12,500 bases of DNA, taken from contig JAHBMJ010001539.1 of the NCBI GenBank assembly GCA_018398765.1, forward strand, positions 1-12,500. Reading direction: 5' to 3'. Both the position numbers and the translations under genes were made by a program. Position 1 is the stretch's first letter; every line of letters starts with the position of its first letter. The notes under the pieces were generated by a model. The model saw only the letters and a list, made by a program, of their open reading frames with translations. It did no database searches and was not told the origin of the DNA. Below are positions 1-12,500 of this stretch, one piece after another. The DNA is from Chromera velia (taxonomy: Eukaryota; Sar; Chromeraceae).

Positions 1-960
1 AGAAGCGGGGGAGAGCGAGCTGGAGAGGGTGTGGTGGGGGAAGGAAAAAGACACAAATCTGAAGACGAACAAGAGATGGTAGGGAAAGGACCCGGGCCAG
101 ACTGAGAGAGAGGAGGGGAAGAAGAGGGAGAGGGGGATGCCAAATATTTCGTATTCAGTGCACCATCAAAACTCACCGTCGTCTTCTCAATTCTCTTCTT
201 GCTTCTTTTTTTCTATCTTTTATCCGTCTGTTCCTCCTCGCTGCTTTTTTTCTTGTCATCTCATTTTTGAACCCCAGACCGTCCCAACCACTCATCGGGA
301 TGAAGCTAGGGGGAGGAATTACAGAGGAGAGCGGAATGCATTCCTTGACTAGAGAATGAGGAAGAAGAAGGGAAAGGAGAAAAGGCAAGCCATCCCAAAC
401 TGGACGAGAGCTCCATGCGGGACGGCAGGAGCTAAGTGGGAGGAGAGACGATGGATGGAGAAAAATGCGAGGAAAAGACTGAGTAGACTGGCTACTCACG
501 TTAGTGCTCCTATCTTCTTCTTCTTCCTCCCCCAGCACAGACCATCTGTTTCTGCACACCACCCCAGCGGGCAGAGATGCGCCTGCAGGCGAAGGGAGCA
601 AAGGAGCTGCAAGCCTAGCACAGGGAGCAGACGTGTGAGTGGTCAGGTTATCAGAAAAAGTGAGGGAGGAAGAAGTGAGTGAAGGGGTTTTCGGAGGAGT
701 TAAGGTGGAAAAGCTGGTATCAGGAGATTATGAAAAAAGGGAGGAAAGAGGAGGGGCTGAAGAGATTGGTGTGTCAAGGGGGTCAAAGAGTGGAGCTGTC
801 TTATCGAGAAGATTCGCACACTCATGGTGAGAAGGAGAAGAAGAGAAACATCTGTTCATGGAGTGACCGATACACCTAGACTGCGCCCCCTTCGCTCCTT
901 CCTGCTTTCTTGTGTGGGGGGCACGGTGTCCAATCTTTTTACTCATCTACAAAAACGAGG
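1..960. other. Intergenic, purine-rich on the plus strand
   Basis: Long GA-rich runs (1-140, 350-480, 630-860) alternate with short pyrimidine blocks (170-260, 515-530). Open frames here owe their Lys/Arg/Glu or Ser/Pro content to this bias. No domain, splice pattern or RNA gene is recognisable. Confidence 0.6.
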
Positions 961-1819
961 GTTACAACGCGTTGGTCTCAAGGTGCGCGGGACGTTCTTG
1001 TGAGGGAGAGGGGACTGGCGGATGGAGACGGGCGACGGAGGACCAGCGGCGAGAGACGGGGCACTGTAGAGGGACTTGCATAGACGGGGGAAGGGGAGTG
1101 GTGTCCCTCTGCTTCTTCTGATTACCTTCCCACGTCCCCTCCCTCGGATTTGCTTGCAGTTTATTACTGCTGGGGGGGCTGAGCCCTCCCGGACCCCCCA
1201 TGGCTTTCGACCCCCCTCGTTCCTTAGTGGGGCTGATACCATTGAATCGCCAGAGCCTCTCTTCATTCAGAGCCTCCCCGCCAGAGGCAGAGTCAATGGA
1301 CATTGCACAGTGACTCTCAGCTGGCTGCCCTACCCTCAGGCTGCCGGTCTAGCCTCCCTCTACTACACCCCCTCCGGATTGCTGCTGCTTAGAGAGGCCT
1401 GCGAAGGGTCTGAGGCCCCCCTGCCCCTCCTGCTGCTGAAAAGGGCCCCCGCCCCACCCCCTCCCGACTCTGTCTGCAGGGAAAGGATGGGAGCCGAAGA
1501 GAAGGCCCCACCCCACTCTATTTCCCTCACCTCCCTGAAGCTTTTGACAGTGCTTATATAGCACCTCTGCAGTGTTTAGGGTGCCTGCAGTGACCTTCTC
1601 ACGGGTTCTCCGAAGGCGCAACTTCCTAGAGCTAGGTAGGGGCTGCTGTAGGTGTTCTTCATCCATTGATGGCGGAAACTCCCCCCCTTGCTGCCCCCCA
1701 ATCGAACCCATTCTCCATTTTGTCTTGAAGGCTCGCAGCCTGTCCGTCAGTCCCTCTCTCTTCCTCTCAATAGGTCCAGCTGTCAAATAGAAATCGGAGC
1801 GGACATCCGAGTAAAGAGC
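961..1819. other. GC-richer stretch, no gene assigned
   Basis: Open frames of 107-161 codons overlap on both strands. The longest (plus, 1076-1561) starts with TTG and has no ATG near its start. C-runs (for example 1681-1687) and CT-rich blocks dominate. It could be the eroded continuation of the minus-strand coding-like region to its right, but nothing identifies it. Confidence 0.45.
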
Positions 1820-2698
1820 CTACAAATTCATCTGTATCTCCGAGGCCTCTCCCCTGTCCATCGCCATCCGAGCTCCATCAACCCGCCCCCAGAAGCGGTG
1901 AAGGGGGGTCGAGGCAGGGTGTACTAATATCCGTGCATTTTCCCCTAAGGGAAGGGGGATGACAATCGGTTCTCCGTACTGCAGCCCCAACTGGACGCGC
2001 AGGCTGTCTATGAAACGGAAGAAATTGAAAGTAATCACGGGGGTGAATTTCAGTTCACCTATGTATGACGGGCCCCCCCGGGAACCTTTATCTTCTCTGT
2101 AGAAGAAATCTTGGTACTCCCACTCTGAACTCCAAACCCCCTCCATCACCCATTCGTCTTCACCTGTATGTTTGTCTTCAACACCGTTCTTCAGGTAGTA
2201 GAGGAGGGAGACAAGACGTCGGATGGGGGAGAAAAAGTACGTAGTCTGAGGATGCTGCCTATTGTGGAGCCACTGGCCATCCTTCAAAGCCCTCCCTGTC
2301 TTCTTTTGTGAGGAGAATGTGGAATGGGAGGCCACGGGATCAGATCATAACCCACCCATTTTTCTCCCTCTGTTCCTTTACTTCTTTTTCTATCCAATTC
2401 AGGAGGTTCTCCGCTCTTTCTTTATTCATATCCTCACGAATCTCCTGGAGTTTTGCATCCGTTCTATCTTCTGAGTCTCCGATTGCTGAATCAACTCATC
2501 TGCCCTCTTCTCTATGATAGTGCAACTCTCGAGTTTAGTCACCACCTTCAGGATGGTGTCAATTTTCTGGTCGGTCGAGGTTTCTCCAGACTGACCGGGC
2601 TGATGAAAAACGGAGACGGCATTTGAATTCTTTGCCTTCGTGCTTTTTGCCTCCTCTTCCGAGGGGGAAGTTTTTGCTGAAGTGTCTTTCTCCAACAT
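1820..2698 (-). pseudogene. Frameshifted, unidentified coding-like region
   Basis: Reading right to left: an ATG at 2698 opens MLEKDTSAKTSPSEEE, and a charged helical stretch (IDTILKVVTKLESC, RADELIQQSETQ) runs to a stop near 2426. From about 2495 to 2340 a second frame carries a natural-looking coiled coil (DAKLQEIREDMNKE, NLLNWIEKEVKEQREK). A third frame gives KWVGYDLIPWPPIPHSPHK to 2284. From 2335 a 170-codon stretch without ATG (TTYFFSPIRRLVSLLYYLK, YGEPIVIPLPLG) ends at 1820. The sequence looks protein-like but changes frame at least twice, so I read it as a decayed gene or a mobile-element remnant. A multi-exon gene with short introns is possible, but I found no convincing splice sites. 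No reverse transcriptase, integrase or transposase motif is visible. Confidence 0.35.
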
Positions 2699-2875
2699 CA
2701 GGAGGGAGCACGCCACAGGCAGGCCCTTCAGAGCCGAGGAGGAAGAGAGAAGACTGAGACGGACTGACAAAAGTGATTGATGGTGTGCAATAGTTGGGAT
2801 CTCTGTCAATTTTCAAGTGTTGAAAGTCTCTGAGGGACCACAAGGGTCGGTAAGTGCCCGCAAAATGAGTGATTG

Positions 2876-3097
2876 AAGAGAAGAAGAAGAAGAAGAAGAA
2901 GGAGAAGAAGAAGAATTTAATTGGGAAAAGAAAGAAAAGAAAAGAAAAGAAAGAAAAGAAAGAAAAGAAAGAAAAGAAAGAAAAGAAAGAAAGAAAGAAA
3001 GAAAAAAGAAAGAAAGAAAAAAGAAAGAAAGAAAGAAAGAAAGAAAGGGAAGAAGAAAGGAAGGAAGGAAGGAAGGAAGGAAGGAAGAAAAACAGAA
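2876..3097 (+). repeat. Polypurine tract: (AAG)n, (GAAA/GAAAA)n, (GGAA)n
   Basis: About 220 bases with almost no pyrimidine on the plus strand: AAG units (2879-2915), a short interruption (TTTAATT), GAAA/GAAAA units to about 3050, then GGAA units. The Lys/Glu- or Phe/Leu-rich frames over it lack credible starts and are not genes. Confidence 0.95.
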
Positions 3098-3123
3098 AAC
3101 ATGACTTCTTTTTTGCTTCTTCT

Positions 3124-3178
3124 ACTCACAGACAAAGAGGCAGACAGACACACAGACAGACAGAAAAACAGACAAATA
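3124..3178 (+). repeat. (CAGA)n tract
   Basis: CAGACAGACA units with CACA and AAAA interruptions lie immediately after the polypurine tract. Scattered CAGACAG copies continue to about 3280. Confidence 0.85.
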
Positions 3179-5879
3179 ACCTAGCAAATAACATGACAGG
3201 GGCAGACAGATATGCAGAAAAAAGCATGGACTGCACAGCAACACAAAAATGTAGGCAAGCATGCAGACAGACCTGGCTGTCTGTCTTAATTTCCTGGGGA
3301 GGGGGGGCGAGGAGCTTGATGGAGAAGTTGATGAAGAAAGAGACTTAGAGGAAGACGGATCAAAAGAAGAGGAAGAGGAAGAGGATGAAGATTCGGGTGG
3401 CAGAAAAGGAATTAAGTAACGGACGACTGCAGGGAACCAAGAAGGCAATGAGGAATGTGGGTGTAGAAGAAGGCTAGAAGGCAGGCACGCAGGCTTGCAG
3501 AAGAAAAGAAAAATAAAAACACAAGGCAATGAATGAATCAAAGGACGAATGGAAGGAAGAGAAGGAAGGAGGAAAGGGACACAGAAAAAGGGAAGCATTG
3601 GCAGGCCGCCAGGCAAGCAGACAAGAAGAAGATAAGCTTAGAAAGAAAAACAGGAGGAAAACAGAAACCAAACCCATCGGCAAAGCAAAGGAAGCGATCG
3701 AGGCTCACAAGCGGACAATCGACTCGAACACGTCCGCTGTTTTCTCTTGAAACGCATGCGACCTTACCTGATGATAACAATGCTTGTGTGGACGGATCAA
3801 GAGGAGTCAAACGGAGTTAGACAGTGTCTGCCTGTACATCTTGCTGGTGTTTGTCCCATCAAAGTTCCCCTCTGTCGACTTGATCAAGGATGCATGCGTG
3901 CATTAATTCCCTCTGAATCCCAAACACTGACCGGTCTTCGATGTACTTTCTGCCTTTTTCCGGCTCCTGCCTTGGGCAGGGGCACTCGCGTGCTCCTGAC
4001 TCTGTAAAAGGGACGAGGAAGAAACGAGATGAGTGAATGCTCGTATCTCTTGAAAAGATATCACGGAAAACATTTTTTATCAACGCAAAAAAGGACAGAA
4101 GAAACTCATTTTATGAAAGCGGGAAGAACGACCGGCGGACAAACACGCAAAACGACAGCAATGAGTTGCTCCAAGCTTCTGACAGGTTCTAAATGCCAAG
4201 TCTAGGCTTCTCACTCAATCTCAAGAGTTGATCAGAACAAAAAGGGGCATTTTATGATCATATCGTGGGCAAGAGCGAAGCATGAGACAAGTGAATTCTC
4301 ATGCCCTTCCGTCAAGACAAGACGCAAAGGGACTCCTACTATACAGGAAACCTATTGGGGAATTCTATCGAGAAACTCTATTTACGCAAATGGAGAGAGA
4401 GACTGCTTAAAGAAGGAAGAGTAAAAAACATGAAACGAGAGAAGCAATCAAGTTGCTCAGACCCTTTCACATAATCCGAAGGGCTAGGATTTCTTGCTCG
4501 ATCTCGAGATTCAGTTGAAGGTAAAAGATAAACAGGGCCAAGATTCCATTCAGCGTGTGGCAACCAAGTCGTGCATATGAAGGATAACACCTTGACTGAC
4601 TTTGAGGCGTACGCCTCTCTCTTCCCCTTCCTAGACAGCAGTCTGGTTGTTCTTCTATTGTCAAACACCTCTAAACCTGCCACGGGATGTCTCTCGTTGG
4701 CTGCTCTCATGCAGACACCCCATGTATGCAATGAAAGTCCACAAGAATACCTAAAACAAGAATTAAGACATATAAGCATGCAGTGTCTGTATGTGCAAAA
4801 CAGACAGTGAATCCACAGCGCCAGCGAAAGCGGGTGTCCACAGGACTGCTTCGCAAGCAGGCGATGGACCCCTTATATCGGTAGCCACAATGCATACAGA
4901 CAATTTATAGCCTGTACATGGGCTCTAGATGACTGAAAACGAAGCACGTCCATACACAGAAGTAAAGGAGCAACAGAAACATGGGACGATGCAACAATCC
5001 GGGTCAGTCACTTTCCGATCAGAACAGCCGTGCCCTGATTGCTCGGTCTGAAGTTTGCTTCCTATGCGTGAATAAAAAAAATGCCCACTGAGGAAAGGGA
5101 TACAAGATTGATGTACAGAAATCACTGAACGTACCTTTCTTATCGTGGAACCAGTGGCTCCTCCTATCCAAACGGGGACTCATGATGTCGATAACTGACA
5201 GAGTCTTCAAGCGACTTGGAGAGGAACTGCAATGAAAGAAAGACTTTTCCAGGGGGGAGCTGGTACTCTGTAGTGATCGAGAATAAGTCGATTAAACGAA
5301 TTCAGACAGAAGAAAGGATGACGTAAAGAGAGAAGCGATAAGAGGTTCATATGGGAGAAATGGTGAATTCATACCTGCTTGGTCAGAGGCGCTGTATATA
5401 TCTATACTTACAGCTATTTCAGTGCAGCTGATTCTGGAATTTCGGTGCGTGGACTTCTCAGCAAAGCAGCAATTTGACAGAGACATTCCGACATATAGAG
5501 GCGTGAGGCGGCAGACTCATTGTATGGTTTTTCCTTCTCCTGAACTACATACGCGTGTATTCAATGGAAAGGTGGACAGACATACGTGCAGAATGCATGC
5601 AGTCATGCTGCATGGAAGCTCGGAAGCTTCCATGCGTGCAGGCTGCGTATATGGGAGTCGCGGCAGAGTGTATGTTGCGTCGGCATGCAGGGCTGCTGAG
5701 CCCGGCTCATTCGGCGCATGCGAGCACCCGGAGGGCGATGCCATAATGATTGAAGAAGAGGGCGATGCTATAGTGTCAGACTCCACAAAACACACGTAGA
5801 AATATGCTGTTATCTGCTATACTTTTTTTACAGGAGACACCATACTGGGAGTAATTGGGAGATGTCGCCGTGACTCATC
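3179..5879. other. Intergenic, no gene recognised
   Basis: The open frames are short (under 130 codons before filtering by ATG) and lack domains or coding-like composition. The frame at 5422-5799 begins at GTG and spans the 5610 hairpin. I see no tRNA, rRNA or splice-linked exon series. Confidence 0.6.
5610..5635. repeat. Perfect 11-bp inverted repeat (hairpin)
   Basis: The arms are GCATGGAAGCT (5610-5620) and AGCTTCCATGC (5625-5635) around a CGGA loop. The surroundings are rich in ATGCATGC-like steps. No U-run or neighbouring gene marks it as a terminator. Confidence 0.8.
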
Positions 5880-6850
5880 AATTTTTGATTGATGCCAACA
5901 GCTTGTGAATATTCGTTAAAACTAGTTAAAATAGCAGAGTCGGCAGCAAAAACATGCAAAAGCAGTAAAAAACTTCAAGGTTATGAACAAAAAAGATGCA
6001 TGGGACCAGATATTTTCAAAAAGAAAGAGAAAGTAGAGAAGAAGGAGTGAAAGAACTAGAAAGACGTGTACCGTAGTATACCGTATCCTAGACTGTATCG
6101 TTGAAACCATACTAGCATTTAGCTACATTAAAATTAATTGATGAACAGACTTACTTCTAGGTTTGAAACGGGCCACCCAAGGAAGTCTGCTGCGTCTTTA
6201 CACTTTTTTTAGAAATTTTTTAGTACCATAACGTCAGATATTGAACATTTTGGCGGGAAACAAATTCTGACAAATTCTCTAAACTAGCTAAGTTTGACTG
6301 AGTTTTAGGTATAAGCCTTTTTTAGGCAGTGGACCATGGGGGACACCCGGAATATAAATCCTATCCCATCTTAGACTGAGTTTGTTTTTTTCAAATATTT
6401 GAAGAGTTTTAAAGTAGATTAGAGCGCATGCATATAAGACAAGGTGCGAGAGTATGCGAGAGCTAGTATAAGAAACTATAGTAGGTTGGCTGATAAGCAA
6501 CGCTGTAATAATAATAGTGGCTGTATAATAAGTCTTGACATAAAATGATTTCAAATAATAAAAGCTAGTAAACCACGTTTGTGGCTCAAATTAATTGCTC
6601 TTCAATTATACATAATGAAACTAGATATGATCTAAGATATCATATTATGTTCAAATACGATTGATCACTACTTTATACTTTTATTTTCTAGTTATTAACT
6701 TAAATATAATTCTCCCAAAAAATTTTGCCTAGCTTTTATGATTGTTAACAGTAATGCATCTTTTTGATCATTGTGCAATGAACATAAGCTGCGCTAGCAC
6801 GAACACAAAAGCTAGGGAATCAAACAAGTGAATTAATTTGAAATAACATT
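5880..6850. other. AT-rich island, no gene recognised
   Basis: Visibly richer in A and T than its flanks, with poly-T and poly-A runs and ATAATAATA-type steps (for example 6508-6516). Stops are frequent in all frames. I could not find terminal repeats or a target-site duplication, so a mobile-element origin is unproven. Confidence 0.55.
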
Positions 6851-7586
6851 CCCAGACAAAGCGTTGAACTAACTGCACTCCTGTACAGAGCCCTGGAGGG
6901 AAGCCCCTTGCGTCCCCCCAGACCTCTTGCGTGCAAATCAAAAGTGCACTTCATATTCAGACACAACTTTGTACTGCTGTTTTCCCCCTTTTCTTCAAGA
7001 CGAATTGTACATTTCAAAAATCCCTTCATTCATTGAATTCTCCATGTAGGGTGCATGCATGCATACACAGCACTGATCATGCAAAGCATGAATGCGATTT
7101 ACGAATCGGGCTATGGGTACACTCTCTTAGTCAGACAGACAAACAAGCAAGTGAGCAGACAGCATCGCAAGCCTGCTGTGCCCTTCCCACCGTCTTTTCT
7201 CTATGACAGAGTCTCGTCCCATGCTCATCCCCATCCTCGATTTCACCACCAAAAAACACACGGTCATTGTTTTGGAGCCTGCGAGAGAGTCACACTCCTC
7301 CCATTTTTTTCCGATCGTTTCTCTCGACTCATCGTTCAAATGTGTGTAGTACCTTACCACTAAAGAAGGACGTCGCGACTTCTGCGGAAGCCCCAAGGTA
7401 CATGAATCCACTTGTGTTGTCATCGTCTTCCCTCATGCTCTCTCAATCTATTGACCTTGTCCCCACTTTGTTTTTGGTACCATTAGTGGCTCCTCACGCT
7501 GCCACTTCAGGCCACGCACATGCCCCCCCCCCCTCCCCAGTCACTCCATCAAAGCTTCTTTCTCATTCTACGCTTTGCGACTCCAT
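6851..7586. other. Downstream flank of the protease gene
   Basis: This probably includes the 3' untranslated region of the minus-strand protease just below 7587. An 11-base C run lies at about 7521-7531. No gene is supported; open frames on either strand have no recognisable product, and no clear polyadenylation signal can be fixed. Confidence 0.5.
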
Positions 7587-12432
<4,846 letters not shown>

Positions 12433-12500
12433 CTTTACCACAGGATTCACGCTAGAGAGAATGAGGAGTAGACTGTCAAAACAAAAGAATTTAACGAGAG
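12433..12500 (-). other. 5' leader of the protease gene (partial)
   Basis: There are only 68 bases upstream of the ATG before the window ends. The gene-sense sequence is pyrimidine-rich and includes TTTTGACAG and CTCTCTAG, either of which could be an acceptor of an untranslated 5' exon. The promoter lies outside the window. Confidence 0.3.

Noticed and set aside
1076-1561. A 161-codon open frame on the plus strand with Leu-rich segments.
   Set aside because: It starts at TTG, has no ATG until near its end, overlaps an equally long frame on the other strand, and shows no domain.
2869-3348. A Lys/Glu-rich 159-codon frame and its Phe/Leu-rich complement.
   Set aside because: They are translations of a simple purine repeat, and the plus frame starts at GTG.
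5422-5799. A 125-codon plus-strand frame.
   Set aside because: It begins at GTG, has no recognisable domain and runs through the hairpin region; there is no splice or composition support.
6288-6554. A minus-strand frame with a hydrophobic stretch in the AT-rich island.
   Set aside because: It is short, its content follows the AT-rich composition, and it matches no known family.

Overview
The window is eukaryotic nuclear DNA. The only gene I can reconstruct with confidence is on the minus strand and is split by nine GT-AG introns whose phases all agree. The flanking DNA is rich in microsatellites and holds no bacterial-style gene packing. The deep copying of simple repeats, the short (159-633 nt) introns and the secreted subtilisin-like protease fit a protist. 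A chromerid or other alveolate alga is my best guess, but the sequence alone does not prove the lineage.

Right half (7587-12500). A ten-exon gene runs right to left: complement(join(7587..7689, 7849..8126, 8704..8801, 9435..9497, 9796..9896, 10215..10316, 10571..10632, 11077..11292, 11510..11625, 11997..12432)). The exons sum to 1575 nt, giving 524 residues plus stop. The product has a signal peptide, an I9-like propeptide region, a full subtilisin (S8) catalytic domain with Asp156, His208, Asn304 and Ser374, and an unusual acidic tail. The tail contains eight consecutive Asp residues followed by five Phe-Asp-Gly repeats. Introns 6 to 9 are loaded with microsatellites, and several splice sites are built directly from simple repeats. 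Complementary repeat tracts lie in the two introns flanking the exon that carries the catalytic serine.

Middle (about 3100-7586). I find no credible gene in this stretch. It holds a CAGA-repeat tract, a perfect 11-bp hairpin at 5610-5635 and an AT-rich island around 5880-6850.

Left part (1-3100). The first 960 bases are purine-rich on the plus strand and show no gene. A GC-richer segment follows. On the minus strand at about 2698-1820 there is protein-like sequence (a charged coiled-coil section, then a 170-codon open stretch) spread over shifted frames. It looks like a decayed or frameshifted gene, possibly a mobile-element fossil, but I could not identify it. A long polypurine tract (2876-3097) lies just beyond it.
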